A stretch of 64,000 nt of DNA from Podochytrium sp. JEL0797 (GCA_027596195.1 JADGJG010000042.1:1-64000); one strand, 5' to 3'; counted from the stretch's first letter, positions 23,236-34,908 are shown. Translations and numbers: made by a program. The notes: generated from the sequence alone by a model not told the origin.

Positions 23236-24936
23236 TCAACAAGAATACGTTATCCCATCAAGACACATATCATACAACTCCCGATACTCCATCAACAACA
23301 ACGCAGAATAACACTGCACCTGCGATATCCTCCCCATCTGCCGCATCAACTCCCTCGCATTCACACTAATCTGCCTCGCTTTCTCATCATTCTCAACCAA
23401 CCACTGCATCTTTTCCTCCAAATCACTATAATCCAACGCGAACGGAACGTAATGCACCCAAGGCACCAAATTGACCAGAAACCAATCGACAAACAACCCG
23501 TTCCACAACACAACACTATTCGTCTCCAAATACAACTGAATCCTTCCACTCCACGAATTCCCATCCACAACCACCAAATACTTGAACTTCATCGAATCCT
23601 CCCACCCCACCCCCTCCTTCACAGGATGCAGCCTCTCCAACACCTGTCTCGTCTCCTCATCTGTCTGCACGTACATATTCAACCCCACATCCACAATCAC
23701 AACACCTTCCTCTTTCTCTACGTCCGGAACGTCTTCCTTCCCACCATCAAACACCCGCTCTGGAAACCTCCTCGCGAAATCCTGTTCCCAGTCCAACAAC
23801 AAAGTCCGATGATACATGCTCCACGCATTGCCCGACCGATAACTTCCCCCCGTCGTACTCCCCCTCCAAAACAACACATTCGCTTTCTCCTCCCATGAAA
23901 CCGGATCCTTCTTGGTATCCATCGAAATCCCCTGATGATAATGCAACGGCATCAACACGTCAACATAACAATCAATCTTGGCCCCAGAAATGACAGGAGC
24001 GTCGTAATTCCGCGCATGAAACGTATCCGGCTTCAAAAAGAATCCATGCACTTCCCTCGCGGTGTTCAACCCGCCAGGAAGCAACTTCGTGTCATACGTC
24101 TTCCGAAAACACTCGTTGTGATGGAAAATGTCGTTCATGGCTGTATACTGCAGTTCCGAAGGAGGGTGTGTAAGTTTCGATTGGGAGGATCCAGTTGCAC
24201 GCTGGTAAACGTGATTCGCGGTCCCCACATCGGCAGGAACGAGACGGGGCTCGTCACTCGTGTTGATGACGTACATAAACTCTTTTCCACCCTTTAAAAC
24301 AATAACTAGTTGAGAATAAATGCGTTGGCGGAGGGGGGCTAAAGGAAAAAAATACCTCAAACAAAGGCGCAATCACATCCAACACCTCCCTCTTCGAAAA
24401 CCACTCCGGCCCACCCAAAAAAGTCACATTCCGATACGAAAACGGTGACTCCTTAATAAACGGTTCCAACGTTCTCACATCAATCCCCCCACGATCCCTC
24501 CACCGCTTAAGATCTTTTTCAAAAATCTGCGAATACAGCGACATGTTGCCATTGGCAAAACATCCATTCTCGCTCGCAAACGCATGCCACTTGTCGAATC
24601 CCAGTGGTGGTGGACGAGAAAACTGAATGAACGAATTTCAGGTCAAACGAATACGCGAAAGTATGGAGCTGACAAACTCACCTTTCCCTCAAACTCTCGG
24701 ACAGCATCTTGAAGTGATGTGAGCGGTCCCACCATCTCGACTGCTTCCATTTCCTCACCCCCTTTCTCAACCTGAACGACCAACGACCGCATCTTGCTGC
24801 TGTTCGCGCGGCGTAGTTTGGTTCGAGGCTCGTCCGAGTCCGACCCAAGAACCGACAAGCTCTGCCGAATCACAAGCATGACAACACAGAGGAGAAGCAA
24901 GTATCCCAGTTTAACCTGTTTGATACGGAACGTCAT
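23236..24936 (-). CDS. GT90 (CAP10-like) glycosyltransferase, copy 2
   Basis: Three exons (24936-24682, 24622-24356, 24291-23236) encode 525 residues. Exons 2 and 3 have exactly the same lengths as in copy 1 (267 and 1056 bases) and very similar sequence, including the motifs KANVLFWRGSTTGGSY and DGNSWSGRIQLYL. The N-terminal membrane anchor and stem (exon 1) are different and shorter, so the two enzymes may differ in localisation or partners while keeping the same activity. Clear tandem duplication. Confidence 0.9.
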
Positions 24937-25046
24937 TCTTTTTGTGAAAGTTGTGGCAATTCATTGGAATCGAACCACTCGGTGACAATGAATGAAGAAC
25001 ATTTCACGATCCCTCTAAACCAATATAAACAATTTTATTAATTCAC

Positions 25047-26154
25047 TCAATACTGCCTCTGCTGTCCACCACCGCCCGAGTACTGACTCCCACCCCCCAC
25101 CCTCGGCACCCCCACCGACCCCGCAGCCCGCTGCGGCGGCCCCGAAAACTGACTCGGCGGTCCCCTCGGCAACTGCTGAGAAGCCACCGACTGCGAATAA
25201 TACTGCTGCTGTTGTCCATACTGCTGCTGCTGCGGCGGGGGATACGCATACGCCTGTTGCTGCGAATTCGGAGACTGGACCCCAACAGGTCTGTAGACTT
25301 GCTGAGACTGGTACGTGACCGGTTGGGAAGAAGCGTATCCCTGCTGCTGAGTTGCATATCCCTGTTGATACGGCTGGTACTGATACCCTTGCTGCACCTG
25401 CTGAGGAGGTCCGTACGGCGCGGGTGGTCCGTACATGTTGTTCACATTGTACAACGACGGTTGAACAGACCCAGCCACAGAGCTCGCAGAAGAACTATAA
25501 ATGGACGGATTGACGGGCTTCAATTCAGTCGCCGACGTACTCTTCCCTCCCACAATATCCTTATAATCCACAACCGGTTCATTCAATGGCTCCGCAGAGG
25601 GAGAAAGAGGGGCTGGTTTGACTCTGTTACTCGCATCGATGCGTTCGCGTTCGGCTTCGACGGCGCGGGTTCGTTTCGACTGGATGTTGTTTTAATCAGG
25701 TGGTGCACGTGATCAAGAGATCTAAGAATACGCACATAGAGGAAGGTTCCGAGCGCAAGCACCAGAAGGATACCGAGGATACCGCCACCATACATCACAG
25801 GTTTCTGCCAAGCGGGTGCTAATACACTAATCAATCATAAACGATAACTGATCAAACAAACTACTCACCACTCGATCCCCCCTGCGTGGGAATCCCGAGA
25901 TTCCCCCCTGCCCCGGGCGGACTCGGCCCCCCAATCCCACCCACACTCCCCGTCCACTGCCCCACGGTGTTCGGGTTCCCATTAATTGCGCCCGGGTTGT
26001 TTGTCGTGATGGTCTGGACCGAGGGAAGCAGCCCGGCCTGACCGTTGATGGATCCCGGAGAGCGGAGGTACCACTGCTGTCCGGCACCGACTTTGCCCTG
26101 AGGGCCGAGGAGTTGGAACTGGAAGGATCCGTCGGAAGGACTCTGCCAGGTCAT
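25047..26154 (-). CDS. Single-pass membrane protein with Q-rich tail, paralogue 1
   Basis: Three exons (26154-25869, 25818-25736, 25679-25047) encode 333 residues. The N-terminal part holds FQLLGPQGKVGAGQQWYLR and a glycine/proline-rich stretch, with no classical signal peptide. Exon 2 encodes one membrane helix (GGGILGILLVLALGTFLY). The tail begins with basic SKRTRAVEAERER and becomes rich in glutamine, tyrosine and proline (YQYQPYQQGY-type repeats). No known family recognised. The same three-exon plan is found in the gene just upstream, so the pair arose by tandem duplication. Confidence 0.8.
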
Positions 26155-26215
26155 TTGCGAAATTGAATTTTTTTGTTGACGTGAGCAGAGTTCGAAAAAA
26201 AATCAATCTTGTTCC

Positions 26216-27372
26216 TCAATCCGTGTGCTCCTCACGACTGCGTCTCCTTCTCGCTTGGTTCATTTTCTCCATAGGTTGATAAAGCGGAACAAACGACTGC
26301 CGTCTCTGAACACGCGAATTATCGTGATAAAACGGAACAAACGGTTCGACAGACGAAACATCCGCAGTCAAGTGCATGGGGAAATAGTGCTGCTGCTGCT
26401 GATGCTGCTGTTGATGGCCCGAATTCCTGCGAGGATACAAATGCTGAACGTGCACCAGCCCCGGTGGCACTTCATTCTCCGCATGGACAGAATACACTTC
26501 CGAGCCTGCCATTGAGTGCCCTGAAGTAAATGCCTTCTGGTGCGCGAACGAATCTGATTGTCCATACCGCTGCTGGTACGCCACTTGATGGGGATACACA
26601 TCCCGTGCGTATTGCTCAATTAGTGACAACGCTATCGACTCCCGCCCTTCCGCATACTGCGGTGGTGGGGGCGCGGTTGCAAATTTGGGCGGCAACTCAG
26701 AAGCCGCGCGAGATTCTTGCTTGAATAGATTTTCTTGATTTTCATTGGTCACGAGTTCTTCTTTCTCCGGCTTCTTGAGCTTCGTCTGCAAAACAACGAC
26801 CGCGTTTGACTGAATCGTAGATAGCAGCGAATAAAAGATCAAGAGCAACTCACATATATGAACGACCCCACGGCAAACACGACAATAATCACACCAATCA
26901 CAGCACCAATCACGGTAGGAACTTTCCACGACGGCGTTGCATCTCCTAACAAACAAATATCAAGATTCACACTATCAAGATGCAATAAAAGCTTACCCGA
27001 AATCGCAGAGGCATGAACCAGCCCTGTCGTATTCACACCCGGCACCACCCCAACCGAATGATTCCCCACATTCCCACTCACCCCCGCAGTCCCTCCACCA
27101 GTCACTCCAATCCCTGCCTCCTTCGGATTCCCCTGAACTGCCGGCTGATTCATCTCCTTGATCTGCGCCGCAGTAGGATTCAATCCCTGCTGCCCATTAA
27201 TCGAATTCGCAGCGCGGAGGTACCACTGCGCGCCCGCGCCGACTTTCGTTTGTGGACCAAGAAGTTGGAAGCTCCAGCCTCCATCGGTGGGTGGCTTCCA
27301 TGCAGTTGTGGATGGATTCATTTGCATGTAATTGTGATAAAGGGAGTTGGCTGATGGGAACGACAACGGCAT
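26216..27372 (-). CDS. Single-pass membrane protein with Q/H-rich tail, paralogue 2
   Basis: Three exons (27372-26997, 26945-26854, 26785-26216) encode about 345 residues. The N-terminal domain FQLLGPQTKVGAGAQWYLR is the counterpart of paralogue 1. The membrane helix is VIGAVIGVIIVVFAVGSFIY, and the tail contains a histidine/glutamine run near GHQQQHQQQQH. In-frame ATGs at 27327 and 27321 align better with the start of paralogue 1, so the true protein may be 15 to 17 residues shorter. The conserved outer domain suggests a shared ligand or partner, unknown. The 283 bp upstream hold no gene. Confidence 0.78.
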
Positions 27373-27656
27373 GAAATTTCAGGGTTAGAATCCGAAACTA
27401 CCTCGTGCTTCTCCAGTACCCGCGTCAGCAAGAAACTAGTTATCGCAAAAAGCGGGTCTCGTTTGAAACCGTTGCAAGTTTGCATCTTGAGTGGTTCGAA
27501 ATCAGGCATATCCGATAATTCCTCACCATACAGAAATTCATAGAAGAGAGAGGTTAGATAAATAATTTCTGCATCAGAGTCGGACTCAAAAGGCTTTTTG
27601 TTTCAATCAAAAAACGCCGCTTGAATCCACCAAACCGACGCCCGCTTTCCAATACC

Positions 27657-28415
27657 ATGAATATCCTCACCCTCTGCCATGCACTTCCGGATCGCGATCC
27701 CAGCCCCTCTCTCACGGCCACACTCCCCACCGAGATCCTCATCCAAATCTTCACCCTCCTCCGAACCTCGAACCACGCCGCCCTCATGAACTGGCCTCAG
27801 GCGATGCCTTGCACACGGGCGCTACGCACAAACCTCTCACTGATGCACCTGGACCGCACGTCGCGCACCATCTTGTCCTCCAACACCTCGTTCTGGCTTG
27901 GATGCGACCAGGTCTGGACGTCCATCTCCCTCCTCTTTCTCGCCGATTCCCTTCCCCCAGATTGTTTTACAGATGTCCATTCCCTCTATCTGGAATGGCG
28001 TCAACTCCACAGCCAAAAATCCGCCTTCGCAACCCTCCTCGCAAAGTGCCTACACCTCAGACACGTTTACATTGAACGCTGCTTCCTACCCTCCCTCGAA
28101 AGCCTGCTGGACGCTTTCCAATCCTACGACCCGCTTCACTTCCCCACATTGGAATCCATCAACACCACCAAACACTCCAGCGTCCCAGATCCAATTACCC
28201 TGCTAGAATGCTTGATGAATGTGGCTCCTGATCCCGCAATCTCCTACTCTTCCAATCGCTCCATCAAGTTCGTCCTGCAGGATCGTCCCAACGTCAGAAC
28301 AATCGTGTTTGAATTCCCCATCCCATCCACAACCTGTTTCAACTGCAGCATGATTCAGAACCACAAGCTTACGAACGTTGTGATTTGCGACGGATGTGGC
28401 AAAGTCCGAATGTAG
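27657..28415 (+). CDS. F-box protein, locus 1 (C-terminally shortened)
   Basis: Single exon of 252 residues. An F-box is visible at residues 17-30 (TLPTEILIQIFTLL), followed by MHLDRTSRTILSSNTSFW, a segment shared by all members of this local family. F-box proteins link substrates to SCF ubiquitin ligases. Full-length relatives (347 residues, at 34909 and 44039) end with a zinc-ribbon region containing two CGK motifs. Here the protein goes directly from CDGCGK to VRM and stops, as if the DNA between the two CGK-coding segments had been deleted. The ATG at 27657 aligns with the family start. Confidence 0.8.
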   Translation: MNILTLCHALPDRDPSPSLTATLPTEILIQIFTLLRTSNHAALMNWPQAMPCTRALRTNLSLMHLDRTSRTILSSNTSFWLGCDQVWTSISLLFLADSLPPDCFTDVHSLYLEWRQLHSQKSAFATLLAKCLHLRHVYIERCFLPSLESLLDAFQSYDPLHFPTLESINTTKHSSVPDPITLLECLMNVAPDPAISYSSNRSIKFVLQDRPNVRTIVFEFPIPSTTCFNCSMIQNHKLTNVVICDGCGKVRM

Positions 28416-28600
28416 AATGAGGAATGAGCAGAAGAAAATAGGCATGTAATAAAGTGTTGGAAGTTAGTAGTGAGGTGGTGTTCATCCGTTGACGTCGAGA
28501 GGCGTTTTTCAATTACATATGAGCAGAGTATATATCATATCTGTAAAGAGGTCTTTATTAATATTCCAATATGGCATTCTCCCATCCCGTCTCCCACACA

Positions 28601-31283
28601 TCACATCTTCATCCCCGCCGTCAAAGTCTCCGCCCACTGCCCCTGCGAATCCAACCCATACCTCCACCCCATCGCACCCGCATTCCACCCCTTCGCTCCC
28701 GCCTGTTTCAAGCACGACTGCAACAACGCGGGGGACATGTACCCCGTGCCTCCTCCGGTACCCTCCGCCGTAACGGGTTTCCCAATCACGATTTTGTTGA
28801 GCGGGATTCCAGACGCCGCGATACCAAAAACGTTTGTTCCAAAGACCCAGGAGTTGGGGTCGTCTGAGAAGAGGAGGGTTTCGCAAGTTTCGTCTGTGTA
28901 CGAAAAATGTCGTCCCAATGTCAATTTTCGGACAAAAAACAGACATCGAATGAATGAAAACACTCACACGAAGGCGTGCCCTGGTTGTAAAACTGCAGGG
29001 AGGGGGGGAGGGTCAATTTTCGGACAAGGCAAGGTCGTAAATGAAAACATACCTGCACGTTGTAGAAATCAATCAAGTTGCCCACGGCTTTGTCGACCGC
29101 CAAATATGCGCCGGAGGGGTACACTTTTCCCGTGTTGTCGAAATACGGAGCTTGCGGCGCGTGGGAAATGAGGTACCGCGGACTCGGCAACTGTTTTCTC
29201 AACTCTTGAGTCAAAGCAATCAACCAAGCTTCTCCGCCGTGGCCGAGAGAACCTTCACAAAGAAAGTCAAACAAGTCGTTCCGGATGAAAAAAAACATGA
29301 AAAACTGTACCCGAATCCTCCCAATCCACATCCACACCATCCAACCCACTCGCCTTCACATACGCCGCCAAACTCTGCGCATCCGAAACCGCGTTGCGTC
29401 CATCCGTTGTCGGGTTGATTCCCCCGCCGTACGCTGAAACCATCACCTTCTTCCCCGCCGCTTGAAGCGCGCGCGCGTCCACGTTGTTCATGGTCCCAGG
29501 GGCCGTCCAGAAATCGAGGATGATGTGTGTGTATTTTGTGGAAAGCATGTCGGGGTAGAGGTCGTCCGAGTAAATGACCATGCGGGCGCCGTGGGATGAG
29601 GTGGCGCAATCTGGACAAAAAATCCGCGCCATATTTAAGTGTAACGTTTAAAAGGGAGGAGGAATGAGTTGTACCTGTACTAGCGCGACAAGTGCTCTTT
29701 CCCGCCGGCACGTCCGCCGTCGCTTCACAGCACACGAACCCGCTTCCTGAGCAAGTGTCAATATTCGCGCGACAGGTGGCGTAGTTGGCAATCACGTTGG
29801 GTTTGCAATCACTTCCAGGAGCGCCCGAACGACAGGTTGTCTTTCCAGTATCCCCTTTCCCCTCGCAACACACAAACGTTTTGTCTGAGCACGTGTCGAC
29901 GCCGTTGCGACATGCGGACCAGTTGGAAATGGTGGCGGCGGGTGCGGGGGTTGTGGATGTGGAAGTTGAGACGGGTTTTGTTGTGGTCGAAGTGGTTGGT
30001 TTCACGACAGGGGAGGATAGGGGTTGGGATACAGAGGTTGAGGAGGATTTGGAGGAAACTGGTACAGTCGTGGTGGAAACCGTTGATTTGGTTGGCAAGC
30101 TCGGCACCACAGGCGTAACTGAAGTGGTTGAAGACTTGGAAGAAACAGTCATAGTCGAGGAAGACACCTTTAATTTGGTCGACACACTCGACACAACAGG
30201 GACAACAGAAGTGGTTGAAGCTGGCGAACTCGACACAATAGGCGTAACCAAAGTGGCCGAAGAAGACTTTGAAGAAACCGTTGATTTGGTTGACGCGCTC
30301 GAAACCGAAGTCGAAGGACTAGAGGACACGGACGCGACATGACAATCATCTGATTCCATTTCCAACAATTTATAAACTTATACCAACCGTGAACGCGGTA
30401 CAAGAATATTGTGACTCACTTCCTGGCCCGCTCATTCGACAAGTCGCTTTCCCCTTCTCAACGTCTGCATTCGCCACGCAACACACGTACCCGGTTTTAC
30501 AAGAGTCCACACCGAGTCGACACGTGGCCCAGTTGGCGACAGTTGTGGCAGCTGGAGCCGCAGCGCTGGTGGTTGTGGTGGATGGTTTGACTGAAAAGGA
30601 ATTTTGTGCGTCAGTTTCTCGAGATTCAATCAATCAATCGGAACTCGTAACAACTCACTCAAAGAAGACGTCGTCGCGGGTTTGCTGGTAACAGACGCGA
30701 CGGAGGAAGAAATCACTGTCGGATTGAAAGAAATTAGAAAATCAAATCAAAATAGAAAATTCCTTCTCTACCTGATTTCGAGGTTGAAGCAGCAGTCGAC
30801 TGGGTCACACTCGCAGTAGAAGTCGCTGCCAATAAAAAATTGTAATCGCAATCAGCCGTGCTTTGAATTTTTTAGGATTTGATGACCCACCGCTTGGCTT
30901 TGGAGATGAGGTCGGCAAAGCAGATGAGGTCGTGGTCGCATAACCTATCATTCAACCCCGTTAATACCGAACATGCAATCAAAGAAGGAGAGCAACTTAC
31001 TTTTGAGCATAGAAATGATGGAGTCTGCACTCAACCCCATGTGAAGAAGGTTCTTCAACTGAGCATCCACGCTCTCCACAATCGATGCTGAGTTGCACGG
31101 TGCATTCACAAGAACACCTTGAGTGTTCATGACTTGACAAACGAGGTTACTGTTGCTCTGTTGGTGATGGTCAATACAGCTAACGGTGAATGCTATCGAA
31201 ACACGGCTCTTGCTCACCTGCGCGGCAGTAGAACCAATGAGTAGCCCTGCAATCAGCGCGTTGATCACTGATGAGGTCTTCAT
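28601..31283 (-). CDS. Modular secreted GH18 chitinase with cysteine-rich repeats
   Basis: Eleven predicted exons (31283-31218, 31157-31001, 30944-30891, 30825-30772, 30715-30659, 30590-30420, 30349-29675, 29610-29311, 29252-29053, 28992-28968, 28893-28601) give 683 residues. There is a signal peptide ending near GSTAAQ. A small N-terminal domain with two cysteines follows, then serine/threonine linkers and three cysteine-rich modules of about 40 residues (pattern W-x2-C-x6-C-x5-CC-x9-C, e.g. NWATCRLGVDSC, NWSACRNGVDTC). The catalytic domain carries GLDGVDVDWED, the GH18 signature with its catalytic glutamate. Predicted to cut chitin outside the cell. The modules may bind polysaccharide; I do not recognise a named CBM family. 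Confidence 0.88.
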
Positions 31284-31507
31284 GTTGCCGAAAACTGGTG
31301 GACTTGAGAGATTCTTTTTTGGACTCGGGCTTGCCCCTTTGCCCAGTCGCGGTTCCAGACTTACTGGGTTTCTGCGCTCGACTTACCTAAAGTATCGATG
31401 CATTCTTCATCAAAAGGAAGATAGTTAATAAGGAATGAAAAGAAGGGAGGGACGCGACGTTCAGGTCATATCATTTATCAAAACCGTTTGAAGCAATTCC
31501 AATCACT

Positions 31508-32819
31508 TCATTGCGAAACGCGAAACTTGTGCTTCCCTACACCCTCCACACCCGCACTCACACCCTCCAAAGTAACTTCATTCGCCACAAACACACCCCC
31601 CAAAGTCGAACCAGTGAGTTTCGCCAACGCGCGCTCATACCGCGGTTTCACTGCGATCGCAGCATACACGAGTCCCAGCAACACGGGCACCTCAATCAAC
31701 GGGCCAATGACAGCCGCAAACGCTTCTTTTGAGTCGATTCCGTACGTGGCCACAGCGACCGCGAGAGCGAGTTCGAAATTGTTGCCTGCAGCTGTAAAAG
31801 ACTGCGTGACGGCCAGAGAATGCGAACTACGCAGCATATACAGCGACGCGACAAACGTGGCAGAAAACACGATGGCAAAGTAAAGAAGAAGAGGCACAGC
31901 TGTGCGCAGGGCTTCAGGGATATTGTTGACAATCTGGTCGCCTTGCAGCACAAACATGACGAGAATCGTGTAGAGGAGTCCGAGGAGCGCGAAAGGGCCG
32001 ATGGTGGGAAGGAATTTGGTATCATACCATTGTTTTCCGAGGGATTTGGAGAAGAGGAAGCGGAGGACCAGGCGTGTGAGCATTCCGAGGGCGAGCGGGA
32101 TTCCAAGGAATACGAGTACCGAACGGACCACGAGCCACATGCTGATCATTTCCGTGTTGGAGGATGCGTCACCGCCAATCACGACGGTGAGGAAGTAAGC
32201 GACGGGTCCGTAGAGGCACAGTTGGACCAACGCGTTCAACGCGACGAGGATCGCGCACCATTCAGCGTCACCGCAGGCGAGTTGGTTCCAGATCAAGACC
32301 ATGGCAATGCAACGTGCTGTGCCAATGAGGATGATTCCGGTTCGTTGGTGGGGAAGGTCGGGGAGGGTGATCCAAGCGAGGGCGGTCATGAAGAGGGGGG
32401 CAATCACGACATTGATGGCGAGGGAGAAGAGAACGATGCGAAGGGCGGATTTCTCTTTGAGAAGGTGGTGGAGTTTTTCGTACTTGACTTTGCTGTTGGA
32501 ATTGAGTTGGTCAAAAATAGAACGTGTTGCGGGGGAATTCACAAACCAGAGCACGGGATACATCATGATGAGAAGACCAATAAAGATTGGAAGAGAGACT
32601 CCGACAATGGATCCCGAATTGAGGGCCGGTTTCGCAGAGGGTACATATCGGCCAATCAGCGTTCCAGCGACCATGGCTGTGGGAGTGAGATTTCAAACGT
32701 TAGGGATGTATGCAAGATTCGAACGGAGCCAAGAAAGTACCGATTAGAATATTGAGGGGAAGAAGGCGATCCAGCCATGACAGTTTGGCAACCACTGCGG
32801 AAGCTTCGACAGTGCTCAT
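31508..32819 (-). CDS. ACR3: Arsenite efflux permease ACR3
   Basis: Two exons (32819-32741, 32676-31508) encode 415 residues with about ten membrane helices. The family stretches LPIFIGLLIMMYPVLW, GIILIGTARCIAMVLIWN (with the conserved cysteine) and SFTAAGNNFELALAVAVATYG are intact. ACR3 pumps arsenite out across the plasma membrane or into the vacuole. Its start is 146 bp from the divergently transcribed ArsC gene, so both likely share a control region, and ArsH lies just beyond. The exon 1/2 join adds a single GCC codon (alanine) before MVAGTLIG. Confidence 0.93.
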
Positions 32820-32965
32820 GTTTGTTGGATGTTTGCTGGGTTGAAAATTTTCTGATCTCCATTTTCTTGATTTTTGATTTCTTGATTATTTGATTATTTG
32901 ATTTCGATCGAGAGAGTGGATCAGAAATGGGTGAATCTTGGCACAATCTTTCCTAAAATATCTCG
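32820..32965. promoter_or_regulatory. Shared intergenic region of ACR3 and arsenate reductase
   Basis: The two start codons face away from each other across 146 bp, which must hold both promoters. The stretch is AT-rich with repeated GATTATTTGATTATTTGATT blocks on the plus strand. No named operator is recognised. Confidence 0.55.
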
Positions 32966-33448
32966 ATGCAGCCCCAGAGAGTTCTCTTCCTCTGCACGCA
33001 CAACTCTGCCAGAAGCCAGGTTCGCTTTCGATTCTCCTGTTTCACCCGATACAGAAGCTGAAAACTAACGGCCCAAGAACAGATGGCTGAAGGTCTCTTG
33101 AACAGCCTCTCTGTCGGCCACTTTGTAGCCGAATCCGCTGGCACAGAGCAAACGCTCGTGCGCCCCTTGGCCATCCAAGCCCTCGCGGAACTAGGAATCG
33201 ACATTTCGCACCACACGAGCAAGACGCTGAACCAGTTTCTCGATCAGGAGTTTGACTTTGTTGTGACCGTGTGCGATAACGCGAACGAGGCGTGTCCCTT
33301 GTTTCGTCACGGGAAGCAGCGGCATCACTGGAGTTTCACGGATCCGAGCAAGGCTGTTGGTAGTGAGGAGGAGCAGTTGCAAGCGTATCGCGTTGTGAGG
33401 GATCAAATCAAGGAAAAGATTATGACAGTTCTCTTATTGGACCAATAA
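32966..33448 (+). CDS. Arsenate reductase, ArsC/low-molecular-weight phosphatase type
   Basis: Two exons (32966-33019, 33083-33448) encode 139 residues. The active-site loop CTHNSARS (Cx5R) lies at residues 10-16, split from MAEGLLNS by the intron. Further family features are VCDNANEACPLF with the second and third redox cysteine region and HWSFTDPS. This is the thioredoxin-type arsenate reductase typical of bacteria, not the yeast Acr2p (rhodanese-like) type. It reduces arsenate to arsenite, which ACR3 exports. The intron argues for an established nuclear gene rather than contamination. Confidence 0.93.
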
Positions 33449-33457
33449 AAACACCCT

Positions 33458-34355
33458 TCACATAACAGACAGAATGTCCACTTTCAGCTCCTCCTTCTCA
33501 TCCCCCTTCTCTCTCGCTTCCTCCCTCTCACTGAACCGGTCCAGCAACATCGCCTTGTTGCCTCTCAACAACAAACTAAACTTAAAAAACTCCTCTGCCA
33601 CATCCACCACGCGTTCACGGAATGAGCTCTTGCGAATCCTCCCCACTGGCAACCCCAGCTCATCCTCGACCCCGGGCAACATGTCAAACTCAGTCCACGC
33701 CTTTGGAATCGAACTCTGATTCGGAAGGGTGACCATACGCATCCATCGCCCGAGAATGCGTAACGCGCTCACGGTGTTGAAGGACTGTGAGCCTCCGTTT
33801 ACTTGGGAAACGGCGAGTGTGCGTCCTTGCGTTGGACGCACGGCGCCGATCGAGAGTGGGATCCAGTCGATTTGGTTCTTGAATACCGCGGTGAGGGTAC
33901 TGTGTTGTTCAGGGGAGACCCAGATATGGCCTTGGCTCCATTCCGAGAGAGCTCGGAGTTCGACAACCTGGGTTGATTACGACTAATGAAAAGGTAACCC
34001 GGAAAAGGAAATCAAGGAATGATAGCGAGAAAGCGCATACCTTTTCATGGTTCTCCGACACCTCGTCCTTGATGGGAAGTCCACGGGGATCAAACACTCT
34101 CACATCGCACCCCAAATGATCCAGAATACGCGCGTACTCATACGCCAACAGACGCGAATACGACGTCGCGCGCAGGGATCCGTAGAGCACGAGGACACGA
34201 AGGCTCGAGGGGTCTACTTGGCTGCTCGAATACCACAGCTGCTTGGCGCCGTCGAGCTCAAGGGTTGGCACCCAGTCGCCGTGGGTGGCGATGACAGCCT
34301 CTGGGAGACGGTAGGGTTTCCAATGGGGGGCGGATTGGGTAATGGCAGATAGCAT
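33458..34355 (-). CDS. arsH: ArsH-type NADPH-FMN oxidoreductase, copy 1
   Basis: Two exons (34355-34041, 33967-33458) encode 274 residues. The flavodoxin-like fold is shown by [20 protein letters not shown] (FMN phosphate loop) and by [20 protein letters not shown], plus [17 protein letters not shown] near the C-terminal half. ArsH proteins oxidise trivalent organoarsenicals and reduce flavin-linked substrates in known bacteria and fungi. Start chosen at 34355 by alignment with the second copy at 58278. It ends 10 bp from the ArsC stop, convergent with it. Confidence 0.93.
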
Positions 34356-34908
34356 TTTGGATAATGTATTTTGTCTCACTCATTAAAGCTGCTTTTATTG
34401 ACAATTCGTGAGAAAAGGTTCATTTTTTGCGCCGAAAGCAGAAAATCAAAAATTCAAATCATTGTGGAAATTCAAATCAAATGACGAGCAGAAGATATCA
34501 GAATATTCCTGATTATTCGGTTGTTTCCTCAAGAAACATAATCAACGAGACCCGGGGTGAATCGAATCAAACCGACTGGTGCGCAGCAAAATATCGGTCA
34601 CACCAAGTCCTTAAAACACACAGTTATTGTTGGCTTGTGCTTCAGGGATGTCCACGCCAACATCAAAATCCTATGCCTTGGTTCCCAGAATCTCGCATTT
34701 CTCCCTCCTCCTTTGTAAATGTCCAACCATGCACTCCAATACAGTCAGCGCTCGGGCGGCTGGTTCCAACGCGTTTCTTCCTGGCATTTGACAAATTCAT
34801 TTTTGTGGGATGGCCGGGCCCTGCCTCCAACCCTCTTTTGCTTTGCTGCGGGAGTGCCACTCTGAAAGCCACAGAGAAATTAAGAACTCACAGAATTTAG
34901 CGTACGCA
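34356..34908. other. Gene-free stretch
   Basis: This 553-bp region lies between the divergent ArsH and F-box starts and should hold both promoters. Open frames within it show no family resemblance. Confidence 0.5.

Noticed and set aside
29785..30342. Plus-strand frame rich in valine, threonine and glutamate
   Set aside because: Antisense of the serine/threonine linkers of the GH18 gene; the same shadow occurs opposite the GH19 gene at 42048-42596.
31820..32755. Long plus-strand frame opposite ACR3
   Set aside because: Strongly charged antisense shadow of a membrane protein; no domain.
34427..34900. 157-codon plus-strand frame between ArsH and the F-box gene
   Set aside because: No start context, no recognisable domain, and it overlaps what should be promoter DNA.
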